Source: Marinifilum sp965230805 | Lineage (GTDB): Bacteria > Bacteroidota > Bacteroidia > Bacteroidales > Marinifilaceae | Assembly (NCBI RefSeq): GCF_965230805.1 | Contig: NZ_OZ246019.1 | Span: forward strand, 1,736,001 to 1,800,000 | DNA length: 64,000 nt | Reading direction: 5' to 3' | In this document: positions 1-8,721 of the stretch, piece by piece | Layout of the letters: each line of letters opens with the position of its first letter | How positions within the stretch are numbered: the first letter of the stretch is position 1 | Notes under the pieces: generated by a model | What the model was told of the DNA's origin: nothing | What the model saw: only the letters and a program-made list of their open reading frames with translations | The model's database searches: none | Translations under genes and position numbers: made by a program

Positions 1-93
1 AAGAAGAAAGTATCATTTAGTGATCCGTTTTTCTTCTTACGAATGCTAGCATTCTCAATTCTAAATCTTAGTTTTGCTGGCATTCAAGTTTAA
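1..93 (+). CDS. Possible 3' end of an upstream gene (partial)
   Basis: Frame 1 is open from the window edge to a TAA at 91-93 and ends 10 nt before the ATG of the next gene. It would encode about 30 residues rich in Phe and Leu (..SDPFFFLRMLAFSILNLS..). The length is too short to identify a family, and a chance open frame is possible. It is listed only because the tight spacing to the next start would suit an operon. Confidence 0.3.
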   Translation, partial: KKKVSFSDPFFFLRMLAFSILNLSFAGIQV

Positions 94-103
94 TTCTCAG
101 GAT

Positions 104-853
104 ATGACCAGGAAACATATTTTAGTAATATTTATCGCAGTGATATTGCAAGCTTGTGCCAGCTCAGTCAAGTTTACTTCCTATTGGAATTCAAATCACG
201 ATTCCTTTTCTCAGAAACAAGCTTTATTCTATCATTCAGCAGATAAAATCTCGATTAAAGTTTTCAACAACAACCAATTTGTTGATATCATTCTGGAGAC
301 CAATTCGCCCCTTACGCTGAGAAAAATTTACAACCTCGGACTAAGCTTGTGGATAGATCCTAATGGAAAATCGAAAAATGTTTATGCTGTAAATTTTCCT
401 TTGCCAACTGATTTCCCTTACACCGATAAACAATTCAGATCCTATCTTTCGGGTTTCAATAAAGTTGAATACCAGGAAGAATTGTTAGACCGGTTTCAAG
501 CCTATGAGATTATTGACAGCCGGATTAATGAAAGTGTTTTAACCAGTACCATTGCAAACGACGAAATAGTTAAAGTAAAACTAAAAACCACCGATCAGGT
601 ATTGTTCAGTTATCAATGCCGAATACCTGTTCAGATTTTATACCCAATTGATACTGATAAAAAAGTAATTAGTATTGGAATTAGCAGTGTAAACATGGCC
701 AACGAAGAATACTATTCTGCAATGAGCAGCAAGCAAGTCATTCAAAAAAACCTTGACGAATTAAAAGCGGGTACTTACCAGAATAAATTTGAATTGGACG
801 AATGGTGGGTGAATTTTATACTGGCTGACAATTCTGGTTTAATGATAAAGTGA
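104..853 (+). CDS. Predicted lipoprotein of unknown function
   Basis: A 249-residue protein that I do not recognise. The ATG at 104 is preferred over an upstream TTG at 74 because it places a lipoprotein signal at the very N-terminus: MTRK, a hydrophobic stretch (ILVIFIAVIL), then the lipobox LQAC with Cys near residue 18. The mature part is mixed polar, with no metal-binding or catalytic motif that I can see, and is likely anchored in a membrane facing the periplasm. The convergent neighbour trmN6 begins its stop only about 30 nt downstream, so this gene closes its own transcription unit. Function unknown. Confidence 0.75.
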   Translation: MTRKHILVIFIAVILQACASSVKFTSYWNSNHDSFSQKQALFYHSADKISIKVFNNNQFVDIILETNSPLTLRKIYNLGLSLWIDPNGKSKNVYAVNFPLPTDFPYTDKQFRSYLSGFNKVEYQEELLDRFQAYEIIDSRINESVLTSTIANDEIVKVKLKTTDQVLFSYQCRIPVQILYPIDTDKKVISIGISSVNMANEEYYSAMSSKQVIQKNLDELKAGTYQNKFELDEWWVNFILADNSGLMIK

Positions 854-884
854 GTCTCAACTTGCTTCGCTTATTAGAAAACAA

Positions 885-1604
885 TCAAAACTTCAAATAA
901 AAATCCTTTGTCAATTCTATATATTGGGGAGAATAAACATGACGTTGGCCATTCTCTACTATAAGTTCCTCATTCAAACATTCACAATCCTGCAAGCAAA
1001 GCTCCAGCAAGTATCTTTTTGCCGGTTTCCCGGGATTTGGCAAAACTTTACATTTTCTTTTCAAGCCAAAACCTGTTAGTTTTGCCAGCCGAATAAATAA
1101 ATCTCCTTCTTCAATGGGCAGTACAACAGAAAAACTGCCTTTCATATTAAGTAGCTTCTTTACCCCTACCAGCAAATCTTCAAAGGGCAAGTGGTTGGCA
1201 TTACGGGCTTTGGTTCTCGATTCTTCCTTGGCATTTAAACCATTCATAAAATAGGGAGGATTGCTTACAATTACATCGTATTTCTTTTTTGATATCAAAC
1301 TATAATCCTGAAATGAATTATGCACGGCGTTTACTCTATCTTTCCAAGGACAAGCATTTATATTTTCTTCAGCTTGACGATATGCCGAATCATCTATTTC
1401 AATGGCATCAATAATGCTATCAGAATTGGTACGTTGGGCCAACATAATGGCGATTAAACCTGTTCCTGTTCCAATATCAAGTAGTTGTTTTGATTGTTCT
1501 ACATCTGCCCAGGCACCCAAAAGAACTCCATCGGTTCCCACTTTCATTGCCGAAGCTTCTTGATGAATTGTAAACTGCTTGAATTTGAAATAATTGTTTG
1601 GCAT
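885..1604 (-). CDS. trmN6: tRNA1(Val) (adenine37-N6)-methyltransferase
   Basis: A class I SAM-dependent methyltransferase of 239 residues, close to the 245 of E. coli YfiC/TrmN6, which methylates N6 of A37 in tRNA-Val. The SAM-binding motif I is LLDIGTGTGLIAIMLAQ, and the adenine N6-methylase signature NPPY is present in VIVSNPPYFMNG. The family N-terminus FKFKQFTIHQ..AMKVGTDGVLLGAW begins right after the ATG at 1604; the 18 residues encoded upstream of it are hydrophobic and not part of the family, so they were left out. It is the last gene of the leftward group headed by the antiporter and lolD, 57 nt after the TIGR02757 gene. Confidence 0.9.
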   Translation of the reverse strand: MPNNYFKFKQFTIHQEASAMKVGTDGVLLGAWADVEQSKQLLDIGTGTGLIAIMLAQRTNSDSIIDAIEIDDSAYRQAEENINACPWKDRVNAVHNSFQDYSLISKKKYDVIVSNPPYFMNGLNAKEESRTKARNANHLPFEDLLVGVKKLLNMKGSFSVVLPIEEGDLFIRLAKLTGFGLKRKCKVLPNPGKPAKRYLLELCLQDCECLNEELIVENGQRHVYSPQYIELTKDFYLKF

Positions 1605-1661
1605 TGATATAAGTAAAAGAGTAAATAAATAAAAATGCAAGTGAATGAATTGATGCAAGCC

Positions 1662-2429
1662 TTAAAACTTTTCAAATATTCCAAGGCCAAATAGTGCATA
1701 GTCATACTTTACAGGATCTTGCGGATCGAATTTACGCAGATTCATGGTGATTTCTTCCACAGCCGACCAATCGCTCTGCTTTCTCTTTAGCAAACCCAGT
1801 TTTCTACCCACATTCCCTGTGTGAACATCCAATGGCAAGAACAAATTTTTTGCTTCAATGTTTTTCCACAAACCAAAATCTATCCCTCTTTTATCATCCC
1901 TAACCATCCAGCGAAGGTACATGTTTAAACGTTTTGCCGATGATTTTTTTAAAACATTAGAAATATGCTTCTCAGTTCTTAAAAGGTGTTCCTGCTCAAA
2001 AAATACTTCCCTAAAATAAGCCAAAGCCGATTTCACATCCCCGGCTTGCCGATAAGCATTGGTAAAAACAGCTTCCAGTCCGCCATGTTTTTGATAAATA
2101 TTTTTCAATGATTTGATAAAGAAAATACAATCATCGCCATTAAAAGTTCTGTGCTTAAACTCCTTGAACACCTCTAAATCCTTCTCGCTTGAATTCATTA
2201 AAAACTCATGGGGTTGTTGATTCATGAACTCCATTAATCGCTTGGCATTGCGAACAATTGTTGGCCGCTGCCCCCAGGCAATACTGGCAGTCAAAAATCC
2301 CGCAATTTCAACATCTTCTTTACCAGTAAATTGTTTTGGAATTTGTATCGGATCTGTTTCAATAAAAGTTTCACGATTGTACAAGTCATACTTCTCTTCC
2401 AGAAAATCCTTTAAATCAGTAAAATTCAT
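1662..2429 (-). CDS. TIGR02757 / DUF2400 family protein
   Basis: A 255-residue cytoplasmic protein matching the widespread Bacteroidota family TIGR02757 (DUF2400), whose function is not established. Recognisable family features are the N-terminal LKDFLEEKYDLYNR..FIETDPI, the segment IAGFLTASIAWGQRPTIV near residue 47, and the C-terminal NLFLPLDVHTGNVGRKLGLL, which recalls helix-hairpin-helix DNA glycosylases but lacks an obvious catalytic Lys/Asp arrangement. The ATG at 2429 was chosen over a TTG at 2444 because it fits the family start and removes an overlap with lolD, leaving 4 nt between the genes. Co-transcription with lolD is likely. Confidence 0.85.
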   Translation of the reverse strand: MNFTDLKDFLEEKYDLYNRETFIETDPIQIPKQFTGKEDVEIAGFLTASIAWGQRPTIVRNAKRLMEFMNQQPHEFLMNSSEKDLEVFKEFKHRTFNGDDCIFFIKSLKNIYQKHGGLEAVFTNAYRQAGDVKSALAYFREVFFEQEHLLRTEKHISNVLKKSSAKRLNMYLRWMVRDDKRGIDFGLWKNIEAKNLFLPLDVHTGNVGRKLGLLKRKQSDWSAVEEITMNLRKFDPQDPVKYDYALFGLGIFEKF

Positions 2430-2433
2430 ACAT

Positions 2434-3087
2434 TCAATTTTCAATCAGCCCGTCCGAGATCACAATTTTTCGATCCGACATCTCAGCCAGCTCCAAATCG
2501 TGGGTAACAATTACAAAGGTCTGATTAAATTTATCTCTCAGCTCAAAGAACAGTTCGTGCAGTTCCTGACGAGTTTTGGAATCCAGATTTCCTGATGGCT
2601 CATCGGCAAGAATCACCAAAGGATCATTAATCAATGCTCTGGCCACTGCAACCCTCTGCTTTTCTCCTCCCGATAATTCCGATGGTTTATGATCGATTCT
2701 ATGGCCAAGCTTTAACATTTCCAGCAATTCCTTCGCTCTTCCACTTGCTTCTGCTTTTGATTTTTTTGCGATATACGCAGGAATACAAACATTTTCGAGA
2801 GCAGTAAACTCTGGCAATAAATGATGAAACTGAAAAACAAAACCAATGTTAGAGTTGCGAAATGCCGACAAGTCTTTTTCGTTTAAAGAAGCCACATTTT
2901 GCCCATCGTAAACAATAGCACCACTATCAGGCCGATCAAGGGTTCCCAAAATTTGAAGCAGAGTAGTTTTTCCTGCCCCACTGGCTCCTACCACCGATAC
3001 AATCTCTCCTTTTTTAATGGTCAGGTCAACCCCTTTAAGAACATTTACTTCGCCAAAACTCTTTTTGATTTGCTCTGCAATAATCAT
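2434..3087 (-). CDS. lolD: LolD-like ABC transporter ATP-binding protein
   Basis: A 217-residue ABC ATPase of the MacB/LolD group, which powers release of lipoproteins from the inner membrane by LolCE. Walker A is GASGAGKT (residues about 34-41), the Q-loop is FVFQFHHLLPEFTALENV, the signature is LSGGEKQR, Walker B is VILADEP followed by the D-loop GNLDS, and the switch His is in VIVTHD. The LLPEF and ALENV region is typical of LolD. The partner permease is not adjacent; a LolC/E-type permease is found at 45615-46856. Only 10 nt separate it from the upstream antiporter gene, so both are probably on one transcript. Confidence 0.85.
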   Translation of the reverse strand: MIIAEQIKKSFGEVNVLKGVDLTIKKGEIVSVVGASGAGKTTLLQILGTLDRPDSGAIVYDGQNVASLNEKDLSAFRNSNIGFVFQFHHLLPEFTALENVCIPAYIAKKSKAEASGRAKELLEMLKLGHRIDHKPSELSGGEKQRVAVARALINDPLVILADEPSGNLDSKTRQELHELFFELRDKFNQTFVIVTHDLELAEMSDRKIVISDGLIEN

Positions 3088-3097
3088 ATCTCATCCA

Positions 3098-4033
3098 TTA
3101 TTTTACAAAAACCAAATATACATACAAAAAGTAGGAAGAAAGCAGCAATATGCCTTTCCAGCGATGCAGTTTCCCTTTTTTTAATGGCAAAATCAGTAAA
3201 AACAACAGCACCGATACCGCCAGCATAAACAATGCATCAAAAGAAATAATTTCGGCACTTACTCTTATGTTCTTTATTATAGATGTTACACCCAATACAC
3301 CAAGAATATTAAAAATATTCGAACCAATAATATTTCCTATCGAGATATCCATTTCTTTTTTATAAGCCGCAACAGCAGATGTTGCCAATTCGGGAACCGA
3401 TGTTCCAAAAGCAACAATGGTTAATCCAATTACACGTTCACTTACTCCAAATTGAAACGCAATCGTTTTGGCACTTCCCACCAATAGGTTTGCACCAAAG
3501 TACAATCCCAATGACGAAATTGCAATAAGCAATACAGATACAGGAATGGAATATTTGCCAGGCTTTGTTTCTTCTAAAAGCTTTCGGTTTTCTCTTCTCG
3601 AATTCCAAATGGTCCAAACCATAAAGCAAATCAGTAATATCACACAAACAATTCCTTCGATGGTTTGCAATTTCCCGTTTAAGGCTAAAATGTAGAAAAG
3701 TACTGATGCTCCCATCATTACAGGCCAATCGTACTTTATAGAATTACTGCGAACCGGCAAAGGCAACAAAATGGCTGTAAAGCCAAGCACCAATGCAATA
3801 TTCGATATGTTCGATCCAACAACATTTCCTATTGATATATCCGGACTACCTTCGAGAGCAGCTCCTAAACTAACAAATAATTCGGGCGCCGAAGTACCAA
3901 AAGACACCACGGTAACCCCAACCACCAAGGTTGAAACCTTAAAATGCGAAGCCAGGGCAACCCCTCCTTTTACAAGAAGATCACCACTATACAATAGGAT
4001 TATAAATCCTAGTAATAAATAGATATAGTCCAT
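3098..4033 (-). CDS. Calcium/sodium antiporter (CaCA family, YrbG-like)
   Basis: A 311-residue inner-membrane protein with about ten hydrophobic segments and the two inverted alpha-repeats that define the CaCA superfamily. The first repeat contains VSFGTSAPELFVSLGAALEG and GNVVGSNISNIALVLG; the second contains VAFGTSVPELATSAVAAYKK and GNIIGSNIFNILGVLG. The acidic residues inside each PEL motif are the expected cation ligands. The family exchanges Ca2+ (or K+) for Na+. The length matches E. coli YrbG (325). It is upstream of lolD with a 10-nt gap. The physiological ion cannot be told from sequence alone. Confidence 0.9.
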   Translation of the reverse strand: MDYIYLLLGFIILLYSGDLLVKGGVALASHFKVSTLVVGVTVVSFGTSAPELFVSLGAALEGSPDISIGNVVGSNISNIALVLGFTAILLPLPVRSNSIKYDWPVMMGASVLFYILALNGKLQTIEGIVCVILLICFMVWTIWNSRRENRKLLEETKPGKYSIPVSVLLIAISSLGLYFGANLLVGSAKTIAFQFGVSERVIGLTIVAFGTSVPELATSAVAAYKKEMDISIGNIIGSNIFNILGVLGVTSIIKNIRVSAEIISFDALFMLAVSVLLFLLILPLKKGKLHRWKGILLLSSYFLYVYLVFVK

Positions 4034-4152
4034 TGATACAAATAAATTTATCCGGAAAGGATAAGAATGGCAATTGTCTGTTTTAAGAAACTGATTAAAA
4101 TATTCTCTTGATTTTCATCGATAAAAAATCTAAAGATCCATTTGCTTAATTT

Positions 4153-4380
4153 TTATAGCTTTTTATTGATATCATCCTTAAAATCCTTAATGGTATCAAG
4201 AATATCAGTTTCATCTTTTATTTCCTTTTTGATATCGTCGGCCGCTCGTTTGAATTCCTTCATTCCTTTTCCTAATCCTTGCGCCAATTCAGGAATTTTT
4301 TTCGATCCAAAAAGTAGAAGAACCACAAGCAAAACAACTACAATCTCGGCTCCACTAATAAATAAAAGTATGCTTTCCAT
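4153..4380 (-). CDS. tatA: Sec-independent translocase subunit TatA/E
   Basis: A 75-residue TatA/TatE protein: one N-terminal membrane helix (residues about 5-23, GAEIVVVLLVVLLLFG), the hinge FGSKKIPELAQGLGKG, an amphipathic helix (MKEFKRAADDIKKEI), and an acidic C-terminal tail. The FG and P(E/Q)L(A/G)xxxG signature is intact. The start at 4380 puts the membrane helix four residues from the N-terminus as in the family; an upstream Met at 4398 would add six extra residues. TatA forms the pore of the twin-arginine export system with TatC, which is not in the window. About 120 nt separates it from the antiporter gene. Confidence 0.9.
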   Translation of the reverse strand: MESILLFISGAEIVVVLLVVLLLFGSKKIPELAQGLGKGMKEFKRAADDIKKEIKDETDILDTIKDFKDDINKKL

Positions 4381-4810
4381 CTGATGAATATTTTTCACAA
4401 ATATACCTAAGAAATTTCAAATTAAGACGATAGTTCGGGATACATGCTCCTTTAATACCAATTTTGTTATGGGTAGAGCCTTAACTTGTTTTGATATTTT
4501 TGAGTTTAATAAAGGCATAAAAGTGGAATCATAGCCTTAACTAGTGTGAAGAGTGTTAATAAAACGAATTAAAGTTTTTGAAAATATTTTTCTTTTTACA
4601 AGGCAAGGTTTACAGGCATAGCCGTAGCTACGGCGAAAAAGCTTAACGCAGTAGAAAGGAAAATAGGTCAAAAAATTAGTTCGGGGAATTAGCATTCTTT
4701 ACACTAGGCCGGTATTTTTTTAAGGACGAATAAACTCATTAGAACAAAAGCAGGCAACTCTTTTCAGGATAATGCAGGTACCTTTGATTCATAAAAATAT
4801 TGGCATAAAT
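4381..4810. other. Non-coding stretch with a short palindromic repeat
   Basis: No credible coding frame. It holds a perfect 14-bp palindrome GCCGTAGCTACGGC at 4621-4634 embedded in an A/T-rich segment (about 4560-4700) with AAGGCAAGG on one side and AGTAGAAAGG on the other. It looks like a small dispersed repeat of hairpin type, but no second full copy is present in this window. Confidence 0.4.
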
Positions 4811-5077
4811 AACGTAAGTTCAACGTAAAATTCGTTCACAGTTTGATCTGATTTTGAGTAGAATTTTTATCAAATTTTCGAAGGAATATCGGGATATCTC
4901 AAGAAGATTTGAGGAAATTTATGCCGAAAGCAGGCAAATACATAATGGAAAGTTCTCTTTACGACATCTTCACATTAAAAGTTCCTCAAAATAGCCCGCT
5001 ATTCTTTCCAAATTTTTAATGCAAATCTATCCCAAATATAACTATCTGTGGATAGAATGTTACGTCGAACTCACGTT
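4811..5077 (+). mobile_element. MITE-like element, copy 1 (267 bp)
   Basis: One of six near-identical elements. It starts AACGTAAGTTCAACGTAAAA and ends with the inverted partner, closing in CGAACTCACGTT. Against the consensus the left end has two changes and the right end one, so this copy is older. It has no open frame long enough to encode a transposase. The flanks (TAAAT / ATCTG) show no target duplication. It lies between tatA and ndh, 90 bp before a 21-bp-unit array. Confidence 0.75.
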
Positions 5078-5167
5078 ATCTGAGTAGTGCAATGTATGCT
5101 TTGTTAAAGCAGCAAGCCGTGTAATTTATTCGACAATTGTTTCATTTATAGCGTTCAACTAGTAAAG

Positions 5168-5779
5168 TGCATCCTTCTGGCGATAATCGCCTCCCTTCCA
5201 CCCGCCATCTTCGCTGTTCGAGCTGGCATTGTTTCACTATTTGTTAATAAGTGCATCGTTCTACCTCCCATCTGCACCCTTCGATCTGCCAAGTGCATCC
5301 TTCGTGTTGATAAATGCATTGTTCGTGTTAATAAGTGCACCGTTCTACCTGCCATCTGCGCCGTTCTACCTGCCAGGTGCAAGGTATTTGTTGATATCTG
5401 CACTGTATTTGTTAATAAGTGCAGTGCATTTGACAGGAAGTAGGGAAACAATGCCAGGTGGAACGGTACTTTTATCAGGAAGTAGGGAAACAATGGCAGG
5501 TAGAAGCATGCGTATCGGATAAATTATGGGAACAATTACAGGTAGAAGTGTGCAGATGGCCGGTCTCTTGCAAGCACTATTAGGCAGAATGCAAAAATTG
5601 ACAAGGGGAAAGTACACAGCAGAAGGATGTTTGGATTAAGCACCTTCAGGGATTACAAGCAATAACGGGCTTTCTGCTGCAAGTATTTATTACAGGATTT
5701 TAATGGGGCTTTAGCCCTAAGATCTTAGCAGAATAAAAGAAGACTTGCTAATGCGAAGGGGCGCTAGCCCTGATCTCTT
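5168..5779 (+). repeat. 21-bp-unit array element, copy A1
   Basis: From 5168 the sequence divides into about 22 consecutive units of exactly 21 bp. Units 1-12 follow the pattern TGCAnnnTTCnnnnTGnnAnn (for example TGCACCGTTCTACCTGCCAT at 5338). From about 5420 the units follow the reverse complement of that pattern (TAGGGAAACAATGCCAGGTG, TAGGGAAACAATGGCAGGTA). Thus TTCTACCTGCCAT at 5343-5355 has an exact inverted partner at 5493-5505. A tail of about 150 bp after the array (to 5779) is shared with copy A2. Because 21 is a multiple of 3, open frames of 80-110 codons appear on both strands; they are heptad echoes of the DNA repeat and I do not call them genes. Confidence 0.85.
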
Positions 5780-6159
5780 AAAAAACAAAACAGATGGCTT
5801 ATTTTACCAGGATATCATTTTTCCCATTTGTCCGATGGAAGCCACTAAATCAACATTATCATTACCAAATATCTTTTTCGAATTGCGTGGATCATGCTCG
5901 TTTCATAAAAATACTGACACAAGTGCTTTATAAAGAAATTGCGGATGCAAGAAAGCACAATATGTAAGGGCAGGCTGAGAGGTATGAACTTAATTTTACC
6001 TCAATTTAAAACAAATTTATACGCTCAATTGTTAGAAATACATTGACGATTCGTAAATTAAAGAAAAGATTCTTTAATTTGTAAAAGATAAAAGAGTCCT
6101 TAATCCGAAAAGAAGAATAAACGGGCAAAATGGCACATTTTTTTTAAAAATCAAATGCA
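5780..6159. other. Non-coding stretch upstream of ndh
   Basis: A/T-rich sequence beyond the end of repeat A1. No RNA gene or convincing reading frame is visible; it presumably contains the ndh promoter, but I could not place a confident -33/-7 pair. Confidence 0.4.
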
Positions 6160-7494
6160 ATGATGGATAGCATAAAACACATTCTCGAGAACGGAAAAAC
6201 CAGAGTAGTAATTGTTGGCGGAGGCTTTGCGGGCTTAAAGCTGGCAAGACAATTGGCCAAAACAAAATATCAAGTAGTGTTAATTGATCGCAACAACTTT
6301 CATCAGTTTCAACCTCTTTTCTACCAGGTAGCAACCTCTGGATTGGAACCAAGTTCCATAGCATTTCCTTTACGCAAAATATTTCAGAAGAAGAGTAATG
6401 TGCATTACCGAATGGCCGATTTATTGGAAGTGAAATCGGAACAAAACGAAATTTATTCCAGTGTGGGAAAACTGAAATATGATTATTTGGTTTTGGCAAC
6501 CGGGGTAAACACCAATTATTTTGGAAATAAAAATATCGAAGCGTTTTCGATTCCAATGAAAACAGTATCCGAAGCCATTTTTCTGAGAAACTCAATCTTA
6601 AGAAATTATGAGAAAGCACTGAATGAGTCTGACCCCGAAAAAGCTGCCAACTACATGAGCATTGTTTTGGTTGGTGGCGGCCCTACCGGTGTTGAGCTGG
6701 CAGGAGCTTTAGCCGAAATGAAAAGGCACATCCTTCCGAAAGATTATCCTGAACTGGACTTTAGTTTAATGAATGTGTACTTGTTCGAGGCTTCGGATAA
6801 GCTGTTGAATGGAATGTCGGATAAAGCATCAGCGAAAGCGAAAAAATTTCTTGAAAAATTGGGCGTGATTGTAAGAACCAATGCTAGAGTTGCCGATTAC
6901 GACGGGCTAAGCATTCGTTTGGATGATGATGAAGAATTTAGGTCTTACACCATGGTTTGGGCTGCAGGTGTGGCGGCGCGACCAATCAAAGGAATCAGCG
7001 AAAATGCCGCTGTTCATGCAGGAAGGCTTAAAGTTGATGGCTTCAACAGAATTGAAGGAATGAACAATGTGTTTGCCATTGGCGATATTGCTTTTCAGAC
7101 CGAAGGAAAGTTTGAAAGCGGGCATCCACAGGTAGCTCAGGTTGGTTTGCAACAGGCTGGAAATCTTGCAAAAAACTTTAACCGAATCGTTCGAAACAAA
7201 GAGATGAGGGCTTTTCGCTACCAGGATAGGGGTACGATGGCCACCATAGGTAAAAATTTGGCTGTTGCCGATCTTCCCGGAGTAAAGCTGCAAGGATTCT
7301 TTGCCTGGGTACTGTGGTTGTTTGTGCATCTTATGGCAATTGTTGGCGTAAAAAATCGATTTTTTATCCTGATCAATTGGGTTTGGAATTATTTTACTTC
7401 CGATCAATCCTTGCGGGTTTTAATCCGACCTAAAAAAAGAAGTTTTACCGATAAAGCCAAGCAAAAAGGGAAGGAAAACAATGTGCTGGCCTGA
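6160..7494 (+). CDS. ndh: Type II NADH:quinone oxidoreductase (NDH-2)
   Basis: A 444-residue FAD-dependent NADH dehydrogenase that passes electrons from NADH to quinone without pumping protons, on the inner face of the cytoplasmic membrane. The FAD-binding Rossmann motif is VVIVGGGFAGLKLARQLA (residues about 15-32), the family motif NNFHQFQPLFYQVATSGLEP follows, and the NAD-binding motif is VLVGGGPTGVELAGALAEM near residue 170. The FAD C-terminal motif is NNVFAIGDIA. Two hydrophobic segments near the C-terminus (FFAWVLWLFVHLMAIVG and FFILINWVWNYF) are typical of Bacteroidota NDH-2 and would anchor it. It is monocistronic, ending at a strong terminator at 7522-7560. Confidence 0.92.
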   Translation: MMDSIKHILENGKTRVVIVGGGFAGLKLARQLAKTKYQVVLIDRNNFHQFQPLFYQVATSGLEPSSIAFPLRKIFQKKSNVHYRMADLLEVKSEQNEIYSSVGKLKYDYLVLATGVNTNYFGNKNIEAFSIPMKTVSEAIFLRNSILRNYEKALNESDPEKAANYMSIVLVGGGPTGVELAGALAEMKRHILPKDYPELDFSLMNVYLFEASDKLLNGMSDKASAKAKKFLEKLGVIVRTNARVADYDGLSIRLDDDEEFRSYTMVWAAGVAARPIKGISENAAVHAGRLKVDGFNRIEGMNNVFAIGDIAFQTEGKFESGHPQVAQVGLQQAGNLAKNFNRIVRNKEMRAFRYQDRGTMATIGKNLAVADLPGVKLQGFFAWVLWLFVHLMAIVGVKNRFFILINWVWNYFTSDQSLRVLIRPKKRSFTDKAKQKGKENNVLA

Positions 7495-7521
7495 TTAAAA
7501 TTAAAACAATCATACTTTCTG

Positions 7522-7560
7522 AAAGTGCCGATTCATAAGGGATTCGGCACTTTTTATTTT
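7522..7560 (+). terminator. Rho-independent terminator of ndh
   Basis: Inverted repeat AGTGCCGA ... TCGGCACT with a short loop, followed by TTTTTATTTTTTT. Confidence 0.85.
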
Positions 7561-7730
7561 TTTGGCACACGCTTTGCAAAAACTTAGCCAAAGTATACCG
7601 GGTAATTACTTTACGGATTCATCCCTACCATAGGATGACGATATTTTGCCAAAAACAATTACACAAGTAATGTTTTATTGCTGCTAGTTTGAGGAGAGCA
7701 GGATGGCTCTAACATTTAAATGCCAAAGCT

Positions 7731-8511
7731 ATGAGAACGTCGAAGTATTACAAGTTGCTAGCCAGTATGGTATTGGTTTCAACAATCACATTATCAACCA
7801 GCAATGTGTTTGCTCAAAGAAGAGTTCACAACGAGGAAGCTGCCCGATACGAGGAAAGAAAAAGAAACAAACCGCTATACGACTATAACAAGAGAGATCG
7901 ATACAAAAAAAGTATTTATAAGTATGATGATGATCGAAAATCACACAAAAAAGACAATCGATCAAAGCATAAGAAATCGTATTATCAGGAATCGTGACAA
8001 CGATGCACACAAAAAACATTATAAGCACAAAAAGCATTTCAAAAAGCACCAACACGATAAGTATCACAAGTATCACAAACATGGGCATGTAGAAAGCAGG
8101 CATTATCATGGTGATTACTGTAGACACAAACACAGGTATCATCGCAAGCATAATTATCCCTTTTACAGATACAAGCACTATTACAATAAATATGGGCACT
8201 CTTGTTACAAGCATTCGAGATATGGTGAGGTAGTTTGGAGTTTTGCTTGTGAGCCAAGGGTGATTCACCATCACGATGGGGATTTTTACTATTCGGACGG
8301 ATATTATTACAGGTACTACCCTGAATTTGGATTTGTTCATGTAGAAGCACCAAGATCGGTATATTTTACGCGCTTGCCAGGAGATTGTCATAGGGTACGA
8401 ATTCGGGGTGATGTATATTACACCAATGGCGATTTGTGTTTTGCTAGATACCGAAAAGGATTCAGATTGATAACTGCACCTAAGGGAATCCATTTTTCGA
8501 TCCGATTTTAG
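7731..8511 (+). pseudogene. Secreted His/Tyr/Lys-rich protein interrupted by a frameshift
   Basis: Two overlapping frames together make one protein. The first (7731-7997) has a clear Sec signal peptide, MRTSKYYKLLASMVLVSTIT..SNVFAQ, then a charged stretch (RKSHKKDNRSKHKK), and stops at TGA 7995-7997. The next frame (+1) is open from before 7804 to 8511 and carries the matching continuation: a His/Lys/Tyr-rich linker (HKKHYKHKKHFKKHQ) and a C-terminal domain with VIHHHDGDFYYSDGYYYRYY and LPGDCHRVRIRGDVYYTNGD. This resembles the DUF6515-type repeats of small periplasmic or outer-surface proteins. One net base change near 7960-8000 separates the halves. It may be a pseudogene, a sequence error or recoding. 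Fused length would be about 259 residues. Confidence 0.6.
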
Positions 8512-8721
8512 GCTTATATTTAACAGTATTGAATTGGAGAATATTTTATAAAATCCACACAGAGGGGTTAACATTAAAAATCCTGCAAAATTCTATTCGA
8601 TTTTAACGAAAATGCACCCCTTTAGCTTTAAAAAATGACGTTTTTAGGATAGGTTAAGTCAAAACGGGGCGCATTAAAGATCTGTTATTTTTCTTCAAGT
8701 TCACGCCACGGTAAAAAGAGG

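Noticed and set aside
5155..5617. Open frames of 80-110 codons on both strands within array A1 (and the same in A2 and A3)
   Set aside because: The frames are heptad echoes of a 21-bp DNA period, exist on both strands at once and change between copies; no start signal or conserved protein feature.
5168..5779. Diversity-generating retroelement template/variable repeat
   Set aside because: No reverse transcriptase and no adenine-specific substitution pattern in the window.
5745..5933. A 62-codon plus-strand frame
   Set aside because: It begins inside the repeat tail and is not shared by copy A2; no protein features.
6074..6619. Minus-strand frame of 181 codons
   Set aside because: Antisense shadow of ndh.
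7786..8574. Minus-strand frame of 262 codons opposite the frameshifted secreted protein
   Set aside because: It is the complement of a His/Lys/Tyr-rich coding sequence, giving an improbable Ile/Val/Met-rich protein; the plus strand has a signal peptide and a recognisable domain.
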